Source: Streptomyces wuyuanensis
GTDB lineage: Bacteria; Actinomycetota; Actinomycetes; Streptomycetales; Streptomycetaceae
Length of the DNA stretch: 64,000 bases
Direction: 5' to 3'
Assembly (NCBI RefSeq): GCF_900103455.1
Contig: NZ_FNHI01000001.1
Span: forward strand, 668,658 to 732,657
Made by a program: the position numbers and the translations under genes
The notes under the pieces: model-generated
Database searches by the model: none
The model's input: only the letters and a program-made list of their open reading frames with translations
What the model was told of the DNA's origin: nothing
Shown here: piece after piece, positions 25,851 through 34,744 of the stretch
How the letters are laid out: every line of letters starts with the position of its first letter
Position numbering within the stretch: position 1 is the first letter of the stretch

Positions 25851-27727
25851 CAGAGGTTGGACTCCGCCGGGGCGTGCCGCGGACGGCTCTCCCCGCGTGC
25901 GCGGTTCAGCTCCGCGTCCAGCGTGAGCGCCGTGTCGATGAACGCGAGATGGGTGAACGCCTGCGGGAAGTTCCCCAGCTGGCGTCCGGTCAGGTCGATC
26001 TCCTCGGAGTAGAGCCCCAGGTGGTTGGCGTACGTGAGCATCTTCTCCAGCACGAGCCTCGACTGGTTCAGCCTGCCGGCCCGCGCCAGCGCGTCGACGT
26101 ACATGAAGGTGCACAGCGAGAAGGTGCCCTCGGAGCCGCGCAGACCGTCCGGGGACGCCTCGGGGTTGTACCGGTAGACCAGGCTGTCGTTCACCAGTTC
26201 GCGGTCCATGGCGTCGAGCGTGGCCGTCCACATCGGGTCGTCGGGGGTGATGAACCCCACCGTGGACATCCGGACGAGGGACGAGTCGAGCACGTCGGTG
26301 TCGTAGTGCTGCACGAACGCCTGCCGCTCCTCGTTCCACCCGCGGGTGAGGACCTGGTGGTACAGCCTGTCCCGCGCATGGGACCAGCGGGCGAGCGAGG
26401 CCGGGCGGCCGCTCGCCGCGGCGAGCCGCAGCGCCCGGTCGAAGGCGACCCAGGACATGACCCGTCCGTAGGTGAAGTTCTTGCGCCCGCCCCGGGTCTC
26501 CCAGAGCCCCTCGTCGGGCTGGTCCCAGTGGTCGGTGAGCCAGTCGAGGAGCGTGCGCAGCGAGGTCCAGCCGCGGTGGTCGAGCTGGATGCCCCGCTCG
26601 TGCGCGAAGAAGATGCTGTCCAGCGCCTCGCCGTAGATGTCGAGCTGGAGCTGGGAGGCCGCGCCGTTGCCGATCCGGACCGGGCTGGAGCCCTCGTAGC
26701 CCGCCCAGTTGTCGAGGATGTCCTCCTCGAGGTCGGAGGAGCCGTCGACCCGGTACATGATGTTCAGCGGTCCCGATTCGCCGTCGCGGCCGGCCGTCTC
26801 GTGGACGCGGTCGCGCAGCCAGCCGATGAACGCCTGGGCCTCGCCGGTGAAGCCGAGGCCCAGCAGCGCGTACACGGAGAAGGAGGCGTCGCGGATCCAG
26901 GTGAACCGGTAGTCCCAGTTCCGCTCGCCGCCCAGTTGCTCGGGCAGCCCGGCCGTCGGGGCCGCCACGATCGCCCCGGTCGGCGCGTACGTCATCAGCT
27001 TCAGCGTGATCGCCGACCGCTCGACCGCCTCCCTCCAGCGGCCCGAGTAGCGGGACTGGCTGAGCCAGTCGCGCCAGAACTGCACGGTCTCGTCGAAGAG
27101 CTGCATGAACTCGGCGTGGTGGATGTGCCGCGGCGGGCCGTCCGCGAAGGTCTCCAGGACCACCCCGCGCTCCTGGCCGGCCTCCAGGGTGAGGGTGAAG
27201 TGCATGTCGTGGTCGCCCAGGTCGAGGGGGACCAGCCGGACGTCCTCCGGCTCCCGGACCGCGTGGACGGTCAGCTCCAGGTCGTCGGCGGCGAACACCG
27301 CCCCGCGCTCGGTGTAGTGCAGCTTGTGCGGGGAGCGGCCGTAGTTGAATCGCGGAACGATGTCGACCTTGAAGGTGAGGCTGCCGCGGACACAGCGCAG
27401 CAGCCGCACCAGCCGGTGCCGCCGGGTGGCCGTGGGGCCCGTGACCGGCATGAAGTCGACGACCTCGCCCGCGCCCGCCTCGGTCATGAAGCGGGTGACC
27501 AGGACGGCGGTGTCGGGAAGGTACAACTGCTTGGTGGCGTACGTCCGGTCCACGGGAGCGACCTTGAAGTACCCGCCGTTGTCGCTGTCCAGCAGCGAGC
27601 CGAAGACGCTCGGCGAGTCGAATCGCGGGGTGCAGTACCAGTCGATCGTCCCCTGTGTGCTGATCAGAGCCGCGGTCTGCAGGTCACCGATCAGCCCGTG
27701 GTCCTCGATGAGGGGGTAGTCGCCCAT
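25850..27727 (-). CDS. Glycoside hydrolase family 15 protein (glucoamylase/trehalase type)
   Basis: A 625-residue soluble protein. It opens with a conserved IEDHGLIGDLQTAALISTQGTIDWYCTPRFDSPSVFGSLLD, the N-terminal beta-domain of bacterial GH15, and continues with the (alpha/alpha)6 catalytic barrel: ERNWDYRFTWIRDASFSVYALLGLGF and WETRGGRKNFTYGRVMSWVAFDRAL. GH15 members hydrolyse alpha-glucosidic links; some actinobacterial members are trehalases. There is no signal peptide, so an intracellular role with trehalose or maltose as substrate fits the osmotic-stress neighbourhood. Convergent with the antiporter and divergent from the DUF2254 gene. Confidence 0.9.
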   Translation of the reverse strand: MGDYPLIEDHGLIGDLQTAALISTQGTIDWYCTPRFDSPSVFGSLLDSDNGGYFKVAPVDRTYATKQLYLPDTAVLVTRFMTEAGAGEVVDFMPVTGPTATRRHRLVRLLRCVRGSLTFKVDIVPRFNYGRSPHKLHYTERGAVFAADDLELTVHAVREPEDVRLVPLDLGDHDMHFTLTLEAGQERGVVLETFADGPPRHIHHAEFMQLFDETVQFWRDWLSQSRYSGRWREAVERSAITLKLMTYAPTGAIVAAPTAGLPEQLGGERNWDYRFTWIRDASFSVYALLGLGFTGEAQAFIGWLRDRVHETAGRDGESGPLNIMYRVDGSSDLEEDILDNWAGYEGSSPVRIGNGAASQLQLDIYGEALDSIFFAHERGIQLDHRGWTSLRTLLDWLTDHWDQPDEGLWETRGGRKNFTYGRVMSWVAFDRALRLAAASGRPASLARWSHARDRLYHQVLTRGWNEERQAFVQHYDTDVLDSSLVRMSTVGFITPDDPMWTATLDAMDRELVNDSLVYRYNPEASPDGLRGSEGTFSLCTFMYVDALARAGRLNQSRLVLEKMLTYANHLGLYSEEIDLTGRQLGNFPQAFTHLAFIDTALTLDAELNRARGESRPRHAPAESNL

Positions 27728-27781
27728 CCCGAGCCCCTTTCGCTCTGGGTCGCGAGCGGATGCCGCCCCATCAGCTTAGGT

Positions 27782-27793
27782 AATGCATGCATT
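27782..27793. promoter_or_regulatory. Perfect 12-bp palindrome between divergent genes
   Basis: AATGCATGCATT is a perfect palindrome lying 55 bp upstream of the GH15 start and 47 bp before the GTG of the DUF2254 gene. It is AT-rich for this genome. The location suggests an operator for one or both promoters; no regulator gene is adjacent. Confidence 0.4.
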
Positions 27794-27839
27794 CCGGGCT
27801 TTTCGGGACTGTTCGCCAAGTACGGGGAAGGGCTCCACC

Positions 27840-29177
27840 GTGGAGGCGAGAACCGCACGACGGAAGACGAGCCGACGGGTCCGCGCGCCCCTGTCCTGGG
27901 CGACGGCCTTCGCGCTGCGCCAGTACGTGATGGCGTGCCTCTGGATCGTTCCGCTGCTCGGGATCGTCCTCGGCTCGCTCCTCGCGGACGCCGCGGTGGC
28001 GCTCGACGGCGCCGTCCGGGTGCCGGAGGAGTGGCGGTACTCCACCTCCACCGCCGGCAGCGTCCTCAGCTCCATCGTCGGTGCCATGATCGCCCTGCTG
28101 GGCTTCGTCGTGACCATCGGCATCCTCGTCGTCCAGCAGGCCACCGGGACGCTCTCGCCGCGCTACATGCGGCTCTGGTACCGGGACCGGCTCCAGAAGG
28201 CCGTGCTCGCGACCTTCACCGGGACCTTCGCCTTCGCCTTCTCGCTGCTGCGCAGCATCGAGGCGGACTTCGTGCCCGATCTCGGCGTCACCCTGGCGGG
28301 AGCGGCGGTCGCCGCGAGCCTGGTGCTGCTGTTGATGTATCTCAACCGCTTCATCCACAATCTGCGGCCGGTGGCCATCGCGGCCCTGGTCGCCCGGGCG
28401 GGGCGGCGTGTGATCCACCAGGGGGCGCTGCTTGCCGCGAGCGGGACGCTCCGGCAGGCGGACGGGGCGCCCGCGCCGCCCGCGGGCCCGGTGACGCCGG
28501 TTCTCTGCGCGACCGGCGGTGCGCTCCAGGGCTTCCACCCGGCCCGGCTCGCGGCGCTCGCCGAGCGGTACGACTCCTACATCGTCCTCACCCACCCGGT
28601 GGGGGACTTCGTGCCGCCCGGCGCGACGCTGTTCGAGGTCCGCGGCTCCTCGCCGCCACCCTCCCGTGAGCTGACCGGCCTGGTCGCGCTCGGCGTCGAA
28701 CGGACGATCGAGCAGGACCCCGCATTCGGGCTGCGCATCCTGGTGGACATCGCCATCAGGGCGCTCTCCCCGGCGGTGAACGACCCCACGACCGCGGTGC
28801 AGGTCCTGAACCACATCGAGGCGTTCCTGCACACCATCGGGCGTCTGCGGCTGAGCGGGCGCTACACCCTCCACGACGCCCGCGGCGTGCCCCGGCTCGA
28901 GGTCCCCGGCCGCTCGTGGGAGGACTTCCTCCAGCTCGCCGTCACGGAGATCCGCGAGTACGGCGCCGGCTCCCTGCAGATCTGCCGGCGCCTGCGGGCA
29001 CTGTTCGACGGACTCCTGGACGCCGGGCTGCCCGAGGGGCACCTCGAGGCGGTGCGGACCGAACTGCGTCTCCTCGACGAGGCGGTCGACCGCGAGTACT
29101 CCGACCCGGACCGGCGGACCGCCGCGCTGACCCCCGACCGCCAGGGCATCGGGGGAGGTGCGGGGCGGCGGATGTGA
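27840..29177 (+). CDS. DUF2254 membrane protein
   Basis: A 445-residue protein with four transmembrane helices in the first third (about residues 25-160), then a soluble domain. The segments LSSIVGAMIALLGFVVTIGILVVQQATGTLSPR and RALSPAVNDPTTAVQVLNHIEAF are typical of DUF2254. The GTG at 27840 is chosen because GGGGAAGG lies upstream and the protein then starts with a basic region before the first helix; an ATG at 27783 would place the start inside the 12-bp palindrome. Function is unknown; the family is common in actinobacteria and often near stress genes. Confidence 0.82.
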   Translation: MEARTARRKTSRRVRAPLSWATAFALRQYVMACLWIVPLLGIVLGSLLADAAVALDGAVRVPEEWRYSTSTAGSVLSSIVGAMIALLGFVVTIGILVVQQATGTLSPRYMRLWYRDRLQKAVLATFTGTFAFAFSLLRSIEADFVPDLGVTLAGAAVAASLVLLLMYLNRFIHNLRPVAIAALVARAGRRVIHQGALLAASGTLRQADGAPAPPAGPVTPVLCATGGALQGFHPARLAALAERYDSYIVLTHPVGDFVPPGATLFEVRGSSPPPSRELTGLVALGVERTIEQDPAFGLRILVDIAIRALSPAVNDPTTAVQVLNHIEAFLHTIGRLRLSGRYTLHDARGVPRLEVPGRSWEDFLQLAVTEIREYGAGSLQICRRLRALFDGLLDAGLPEGHLEAVRTELRLLDEAVDREYSDPDRRTAALTPDRQGIGGGAGRRM

Positions 29178-29433
29178 GCGGGTGCCGGTCACGCCCGGTG
29201 CCCGGAAGATGACAAGCGGAACATGGCGTACGGGGTGTGGCATACGGGGTGTGACATGGCACACGGCGCGCGATGTGCCGTGCCACGCCGGGCACCCCGT
29301 CCCGGGCGGGCGAGCGGACGGTCCGCGCCGCGGGCGCTCAGGGCCGGGGCGGCCCCCGGATGGCACAATCGGGCACGGCGGGCGCCGCCCGCCTCCGGTG
29401 ATCCGGAACGCCCGCACGACCCGCAGGGACGCC
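29178..29433. other. Non-coding leader with short repeats before the ROK gene
   Basis: No gene can be supported here. Two near-copies of TACGGGGTGTG lie at about 29225-29250, followed by a possible stem built from GGCACA and TGTGCC. The region could hold the DUF2254 terminator and the ROK promoter. Confidence 0.4.
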
Positions 29434-30621
29434 TTGAGCACGTACCGCGACTTCGCCCACCGAGGCTCCGCCCGCGCCACGGTCCTGCGGACCGTCGGCA
29501 CCCGGGAACGGCGCTCCCACCTCACCGCGCCGCGCGTCCCCACCGTGGGCATCGACATCGGCGGCACCAAGGTGATGGCCGGTGTCGTCGACGCCGACGG
29601 GGTGATCCTGGAGAAGCTCCGCACGGAGACCCCGGACAAGTCCAAGAGCCCCAAGGTCGTTGAGGACACCATCGTGGAGCTGGTCCTCGACCTCTCCGAC
29701 CGGCACGACGTGCACGCCGTCGGAATCGGCGCGGCGGGCTGGGTGGACGCCGACCGGTCCAAGGTGCTCTTCGCCCCGCACCTGGCCTGGCGCAACGAGC
29801 CGCTGCGGGACTCGCTGCAGAACCGTCTCGCCGTCCCGGTCATGGTCGACAACGACGCGAACACCGCCGCCTGGGCCGAGTGGCGCTTCGGCGCCGGCCG
29901 CGGCGAGGACCATCTCGTCATGATCACGCTCGGTACCGGCATCGGCGGCGCGATCCTGGAGGACGGCCAGGTCAAGCGGGGCAAGTTCGGCGTCGCCGGC
30001 GAGTTCGGCCATATGCAGGTCGTGCCCGGGGGGCACCGCTGCCCGTGCGGCAACCGCGGCTGCTGGGAGCAGTACAGCTCCGGCAATGCGCTGGTCCGCG
30101 AGGCGCGCGAGCTGGCCGCCGCGGACTCGCCGGTCGCCTACAACATCATCGAGCGGGTCAAGGGCAGCGTCCCGGACATCACCGGCCCGCTGATCACCGA
30201 GCTGGCCCGGGAGGGCGACGCCATGTGCGTCGAGCTCCTCCAGGACATCGGGCAGTGGCTCGGCGTCGGCATCGCCAACCTCGCCGCCGCCCTCGACCCG
30301 TCGTGCTTCGTCATCGGCGGTGGCGTCAGCGCCGCCGACGACCTGCTCATCGGCCCCGCCCGGGACGCCTTCCGGCGCCATCTCACCGGCCGCGGCTACC
30401 GGCCCGAGGCCCGTATCGCCAAGGCCCAGCTCGGGCCCGAGGCGGGTATGGTCGGCGCGGCCGACCTCGCGCGGCTCGTCGCCCGCCGGTTCCGCCGCGC
30501 CAAGCGGCGCCGCGTCGAGCGGTTCGAGAGATACGAGCGCTACGCCCAGGTCCTCCGCAGCGCCGGAGGGCTCGGCGACACCGGCGACAGTGCCCGCCCC
30601 ACCCCCCAGGACCCCGAGTGA
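29434..30621 (+). CDS. ROK-family sugar kinase (glucokinase-like)
   Basis: A 395-residue kinase. The ATP-binding signature DIGGTK is at residues 41-46, the sugar-binding region EFGHMQVVPGG at about 190, and the ROK zinc motif CPCGNRGCWE at residues 203-212. A basic C-terminal tail (RRFRRAKRRRVERFERYERY) of about 60 residues is not part of the family core. The TTG at 29434 is chosen because CAGGGA lies 4 nt upstream and the protein then begins MSTYRDF. There is no N-terminal helix-turn-helix, so it is a kinase, not a ROK repressor. Probably phosphorylates glucose or a related sugar. Overlaps the next gene by GTGA. Confidence 0.85.
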   Translation: MSTYRDFAHRGSARATVLRTVGTRERRSHLTAPRVPTVGIDIGGTKVMAGVVDADGVILEKLRTETPDKSKSPKVVEDTIVELVLDLSDRHDVHAVGIGAAGWVDADRSKVLFAPHLAWRNEPLRDSLQNRLAVPVMVDNDANTAAWAEWRFGAGRGEDHLVMITLGTGIGGAILEDGQVKRGKFGVAGEFGHMQVVPGGHRCPCGNRGCWEQYSSGNALVREARELAAADSPVAYNIIERVKGSVPDITGPLITELAREGDAMCVELLQDIGQWLGVGIANLAAALDPSCFVIGGGVSAADDLLIGPARDAFRRHLTGRGYRPEARIAKAQLGPEAGMVGAADLARLVARRFRRAKRRRVERFERYERYAQVLRSAGGLGDTGDSARPTPQDPE

Positions 30622-31196
30622 AGACCCTCCCCCGACAGACCGCACCCGTGGAAGAGAACGCGCGTCCCCCCGAGAACCGGCGGCACATGATCTGGCGCCG
30701 TGTGCTGACCGCGGTCGTCATCGTGCTGCTCATCGGCATCCCCGCCGGATACCTGGTGATCTCCGCGGAGCAGAGCAGGGACAGCGGCCGGGACAAGGAG
30801 GCCGAGTCGTCGGCGACCGGGTTGCGCGAGAACTGGCCGTCCAAGATGAAGCGCCGGGTCTTCGAGGTGCCGATCCCGGGCCGGTCCACCGAGGTCGCCT
30901 ACTACGAGACCAGCAACTGGAAGTCGAGCCGGCTGTACGTCAAGTTCCGTACGACCGCCGGCGGGCTCGACGCGTTCCTGAACGACGTCGGTACCAGTCG
31001 TGCGCGGCTGAAGACCGGCGCGGTCGCCATCGGCGAGCGCGACGCCGCCACCGTCGGCTGGGTCTTCCGTCCCGACGCCGCGTGGGCCGGCACCTCGCAC
31101 AAGCAGCGCGATCCCCGTCCCAGCCAGGACATCGCCGTGGATCTGACCGATCCGTCCGCACCCATGGTGTTTGTGGTCTCGACCGCGACCCCCTGA
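30618..31196 (+). CDS. Membrane-anchored protein of unknown function, coupled to the ROK kinase
   Basis: A 192-residue protein with a single N-terminal transmembrane helix (about residues 27-49, RVLTAVVIVLLIGIPAGYLVI) preceded by a basic cytoplasmic stretch, then an extracellular domain of about 140 residues rich in beta-type alternation (EVAYYETSNWKSSRLYVKF; VGWVFRPDAAWAG). The type II topology means the C-terminus is outside. GTG start overlaps the ROK stop (GTGA). I do not recognise the family. Confidence 0.7.
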   Translation: MKTLPRQTAPVEENARPPENRRHMIWRRVLTAVVIVLLIGIPAGYLVISAEQSRDSGRDKEAESSATGLRENWPSKMKRRVFEVPIPGRSTEVAYYETSNWKSSRLYVKFRTTAGGLDAFLNDVGTSRARLKTGAVAIGERDAATVGWVFRPDAAWAGTSHKQRDPRPSQDIAVDLTDPSAPMVFVVSTATP

Positions 31197-31233
31197 TCCG
31201 GAATCACTCCTTCCGCTCACTACTGTGGAGCGG

Positions 31234-32520
31234 GTGAGTGAGCAGACGCAGACGCCCCCGAAGACCCTGCAGTACCGGATCGACGGTCCGGACGACGCGC
31301 CCGTCCTCATCCTCGGACCGTCGCTCGGCACGACCTGGCACATGTGGGACCGGCAGGTGCCGGAGCTGTCCCGGCAGTGGCGGGTACTGCGCTTCGACCT
31401 GCCGGGGCACGGCGGCGCCCCCGCCCACCCGGCCGGGTCGGTGACCGAGCTCGCCGACCGTCTGGTCGCCACGCTCGACGAGCTCGGCGTCCAGCGCTTC
31501 GGCTACGCGGGCTGCTCCATCGGCGGCGCGGTCGGCATCGACCTGGCGCTGCGGCTCCCGCACCGGGTCGCCTCGCTCGCCCTCGTCGCCGCGTCGCCGC
31601 GGTTCGGCACCGCGGACGAGTTCCGCCAGCGCGGGGTGATCGTCCGCACCAACGGTCTCGACCCGATGGCGCGCACGGCTCCCGAGCAGTGGTTCACCCC
31701 GGGCTTCGCGGCCGCGCAGCCGGCGATCGTCGAGTGGGCCGTGCAGATGGTCCGCACCACCGATCCCGGCTGCTACATCGCCGCCTGCGAGGCGCTGGCT
31801 GCCTTCGACGTACGGGTCGATCTGGGGCGCGTCGGCGTGCCGACGCTGGTCCTGGTCGGCTCCGAAGACCATCTGACGGGGCCCGCCGAGGCGCGCACGC
31901 TGGTCGCCGGGATACCCGACGCAAGGCTCGCCCTCGTCCCCGGCGCCTCCCACCTCGCGCCCGTGGAGCAGCCCGCGGCGGTGACCGACCTGCTGGTACG
32001 GCACTTCTCCCTGGCCTGGCAGGACACCCTCCACGCGATCCCCGCGCCGCTGTCCGTCCCGTCGGTGTCCGCGCCGGTCGCCCCCGTCGCCGAGATCGCG
32101 CCGGCCGCCGAGCAGCCGCACCCCGCGGGCGCGGTACGGCCCGACCCGTACGAGGCGGGGATGAAGGTGCGGCGCGCGGTGCTGGGCGACGCGCACGTCG
32201 ACGGGGCGATGGCGGCCGCGGACGAGTTCACCGCGGACTTCCAGGAGCTGATCACGCGCTACGCCTGGGGTGAGGTCTGGACCCGGGAGGGCCTGGACCG
32301 CCGGACCCGCAGCGCGGTCACCCTCACCGCCCTGGTCGCGGGCGGGCACCTCGACGAACTGGTCTTCCACACCCGGGCCGCGCTCCGCAACGGCCTGACC
32401 CCCACGGAGATCCGCGAGATCCTCATCCACGCGGGCGTCTACTGCGGGGTTCCGGCGGCGAACGCGGCGTTCCGGGTCGCCCAGTCGGTGATCCGCGAGG
32501 AGACGACCCCGCGCGGCTGA
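31234..32520 (+). CDS. pcaL: Fused 3-oxoadipate enol-lactonase / 4-carboxymuconolactone decarboxylase
   Basis: A 428-residue two-domain protein. Residues 1-260 are an alpha/beta hydrolase (PcaD type): FDLPGHGG, nucleophile elbow GYAGCSIGGAVG, where the elbow residue is Ser, and the late Asp/His region GSEDHL and PGASHLAP. After a Pro/Ala linker, residues about 310-428 form a carboxymuconolactone decarboxylase domain (YEAGMKVRRAVLGDAHVD, HAGVYCGVPAANAAF). Together they catalyse two successive steps of the protocatechuate branch of the beta-ketoadipate pathway. Start GTG 31234 fits a leaderless pattern: TACTGT ends 7 nt upstream. No other pca genes lie nearby. Confidence 0.9.
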   Translation: MSEQTQTPPKTLQYRIDGPDDAPVLILGPSLGTTWHMWDRQVPELSRQWRVLRFDLPGHGGAPAHPAGSVTELADRLVATLDELGVQRFGYAGCSIGGAVGIDLALRLPHRVASLALVAASPRFGTADEFRQRGVIVRTNGLDPMARTAPEQWFTPGFAAAQPAIVEWAVQMVRTTDPGCYIAACEALAAFDVRVDLGRVGVPTLVLVGSEDHLTGPAEARTLVAGIPDARLALVPGASHLAPVEQPAAVTDLLVRHFSLAWQDTLHAIPAPLSVPSVSAPVAPVAEIAPAAEQPHPAGAVRPDPYEAGMKVRRAVLGDAHVDGAMAAADEFTADFQELITRYAWGEVWTREGLDRRTRSAVTLTALVAGGHLDELVFHTRAALRNGLTPTEIREILIHAGVYCGVPAANAAFRVAQSVIREETTPRG

Positions 32521-32700
32521 CCGCCTGCCGCGGGCCCCGCACCCTCGGGCCGGGTCCTCGGGCCGGCCCCCGAGGGCGGCCCCGGGCGGTTCCCGAGGGC
32601 GCCTCCCCAGTTCGGGGAGCGGCCGGGCGGGGAAAGATCCGTTCGGGGACGGGGCGCGCCGCGTCGTGCGGGGCCCGGATCGGAGAGGAAGGTCATCCCC
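32521..32700. terminator. Intergenic region with repeated inverted CCCTCGGG-type arms
   Basis: Between the PcaD-PcaC fusion and the MBL gene several CCCTCGGG and CCCGAGGG segments can pair in alternative ways, for example the stretch at about 32541-32580. This suggests a terminator for the fusion gene. No gene is seen in the interval. Confidence 0.4.
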
Positions 32701-33333
32701 GTGAAGCTGACCAAGAAGTCGCACGCCTGCATCCGCCTCGAGAAGGCCGGCCGGACCCTTGTCGTCGATCCCGGCGTCTTCAGCGAGGCCGACGCCGCCG
32801 CCGGGGCCGACGCGCTGCTCGTCACCCACGAGCATCCGGACCACTTCAGCGAGGAGCGGCTCCGCGTCGCGCTCGACGCCGACCCGGCCGTCGAGGTCTG
32901 GACCCTCCGCAGCGTCGCCGAGCAGCTCTCGGCGGCCTTCCCCGGCCGGGTGCACACCGTCGGCGACGGCGACACCTTCACTGCCGCCGGGTTCGACGTG
33001 CAGGTGCACGGCGAACTGCACGCCGTGATCCACCCGGACCTGCCGAGGATCACCAATGTCGGCTTCCTCGTGGACGGTTCGGTCTTCCACCCCGGTGACG
33101 CCCTCACCGTCCCGGGCGAACAGGTGGAGACGCTGATGCTCCCCGTGATGGCCCCGTGGAACAAGGTCGCGGAGGTCATCGAGTACGTCCGCGAGGTCAA
33201 GCCCCACCGGGCGATCGACATCCACGACGCCCTGCTCACCGACCTCGCGCGCCCCCTCTACGACACCCACATCGGGAACCTGGGCGGCGCCGAGCACCGC
33301 CGCCTCGCCGCCGGGGAGTCCACCGAGCTCTGA
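32701..33333 (+). CDS. Metallo-beta-lactamase-fold hydrolase
   Basis: A 210-residue protein of the MBL fold. The metal-binding THEHPDH motif is at residues 42-48, HGELHAVIHPD near residue 103 carries another ligand His, and the late GDALTVPGEQVETLMLPV is typical of the UlaG-like L-ascorbate-lactonase-like branch. GTG start with GGAAGG upstream. Substrate unknown; likely a cytoplasmic, metal-dependent esterase or lactonase. It lies in the same direction as exonuclease III but 107 bp away. Confidence 0.87.
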   Translation: MKLTKKSHACIRLEKAGRTLVVDPGVFSEADAAAGADALLVTHEHPDHFSEERLRVALDADPAVEVWTLRSVAEQLSAAFPGRVHTVGDGDTFTAAGFDVQVHGELHAVIHPDLPRITNVGFLVDGSVFHPGDALTVPGEQVETLMLPVMAPWNKVAEVIEYVREVKPHRAIDIHDALLTDLARPLYDTHIGNLGGAEHRRLAAGESTEL

Positions 33334-33440
33334 GCCCCCGCCGGGGACCGGCCGGGCCGGTCCCCGGGGCTCCGGCACCGGTGACCGTCCGGGCTCCGGT
33401 CCACCCGTGACTGTCCGACCCCGCGGTTACGCTTGGCGGC

Positions 33441-34220
33441 ATGCGCATCGCCACCTTCAACGTCAATTCGATCACCGCCCGGCTCCCGCGGCTGCTCGCC
33501 TGGCTGGAGAGCAGCGGCACGGACGTGCTGTGCATCCAGGAGACCAAGTGCACCGCCGAGCAGTTCCCCGCGGACGCCCTGAAGGAACTCGGCTACGAGT
33601 CCGCGGTCAACGCCGACGGCAGGTGGAACGGCGTGGCCGTGGTCTCCCGGGTGGGCCTCGACGACGTCGTGAAGGGCCTGCCCGGCGGCCCGGAGTACGG
33701 CGGCGTGCAGGAGCCGCGGGCGCTGAGCGCCACCTGCGGCCCGGTCCGGGTCTGGTCGGTGTACGTGCCGAACGGCCGCGAGGTCGCCCACGAGCACTAC
33801 GCGTACAAGCTGCTCTGGCTGGCCGCGCTGAAGGCCGCGGTCGCCGAGGACGCGGCGGGGGACCGCCCGTTCGCGGTGCTCGGCGACTACAACATCGCGC
33901 CGACCGACGCCGACGTGTGGGATCCGTCCTTCTTCGAGGGTATGACCCATGTGACCGAGCCGGAGCGCGCCGCTCTGGCAGGGCTGCGCGAGACGGGCCT
34001 CGCCGACGTGGTGCCGCGCCCGCTGAAGTACGACCACCCGTTCACGTACTGGGACTACCGCCAGCTGTGCTTCCCCAAGAACCGCGGGATGCGCATCGAC
34101 CTCGTGTACGGCAACGAGCCGTTCGCCGGGGCCGTCAAGGACAGTTATGTCGACCGCGAGGAGCGCAAGGGCAAGGGTGCCTCGGACCATGCCCCCGTCG
34201 TCGTCGACCTGGATCTCTGA
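33441..34220 (+). CDS. xthA: Exodeoxyribonuclease III
   Basis: A 259-residue AP endonuclease / 3'-5' exonuclease of the exonuclease III type. Hallmarks are MRIATFNVNSI at the start, the metal-binding Glu in LCIQETKC, the YVPNGRE loop, GDYNIAPTD, the DYR segment, and the closing DHAPVVVDL with the catalytic Asp-His. Function: base-excision repair at abasic sites. TACGCT at 33428-33433 ends 7 nt before the ATG with no Shine-Dalgarno, suggesting a leaderless message. Confidence 0.95.
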   Translation: MRIATFNVNSITARLPRLLAWLESSGTDVLCIQETKCTAEQFPADALKELGYESAVNADGRWNGVAVVSRVGLDDVVKGLPGGPEYGGVQEPRALSATCGPVRVWSVYVPNGREVAHEHYAYKLLWLAALKAAVAEDAAGDRPFAVLGDYNIAPTDADVWDPSFFEGMTHVTEPERAALAGLRETGLADVVPRPLKYDHPFTYWDYRQLCFPKNRGMRIDLVYGNEPFAGAVKDSYVDREERKGKGASDHAPVVVDLDL

Positions 34221-34303
34221 CCGCCGGCCCGGGGCCGTGCTTCCCGGCCGGTGTCCGCGCGCCCAGTGGTGCGCCCGTCCACGGGAATGCGAGGCTGATC
34301 GGT

Positions 34304-34744
34304 ATGAACATCCCTTTCTTGGACAACTGGCGCAAACGGCACGACAGCGCACGGAGCCAGTCGCTGGCGTCCGCCGTCGGAGGCGACTCCGAGGGTGTGG
34401 CGGCGCTGCTGTCCGAGTGCGAGCTGCTGCGGGCGCGGGTGGGGCAGCAGGGGCTCGAACTGGATGACACCCCGGCCTCGTTGGAGGCGCTCGACCAGTT
34501 GCCCCCGCGCTGGCGGGACGACCCGGAGGAGCTGCCCTGGCTGGGGAACGACGCGGGGCTCTACCTGGGCACCGTGATCGTTCGTACGGTGCGGGGGGCC
34601 GTCTGGCACGTCTGGCCGGGCGGCCACCCCGTGGTGCGGCTCGCCTCCGGGCGTGAGGTCAATGTGGTGGAGGCGGGACTCGACTGGGCGATGCACGGCT
34701 CGCCCGAGCTGTCCCAGGTGTACGCGGAGGCGGCCGAGGCCTGA
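34304..34744 (+). CDS. DUF6278-like hypothetical protein
   Basis: A 146-residue acidic cytoplasmic protein beginning MNIPFLDNWRKRH, with a central helical part (LASAVGGDSEGVAALLSECELLRARV) and a beta-rich second half (LYLGTVIVRTVRGAVWHVWPGGHPVVRLASGREVNV). It resembles a small Streptomyces family I know as DUF6278, from memory only. Downstream of exonuclease III by 83 bp. No function is known. Confidence 0.7.
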   Translation: MNIPFLDNWRKRHDSARSQSLASAVGGDSEGVAALLSECELLRARVGQQGLELDDTPASLEALDQLPPRWRDDPEELPWLGNDAGLYLGTVIVRTVRGAVWHVWPGGHPVVRLASGREVNVVEAGLDWAMHGSPELSQVYAEAAEA

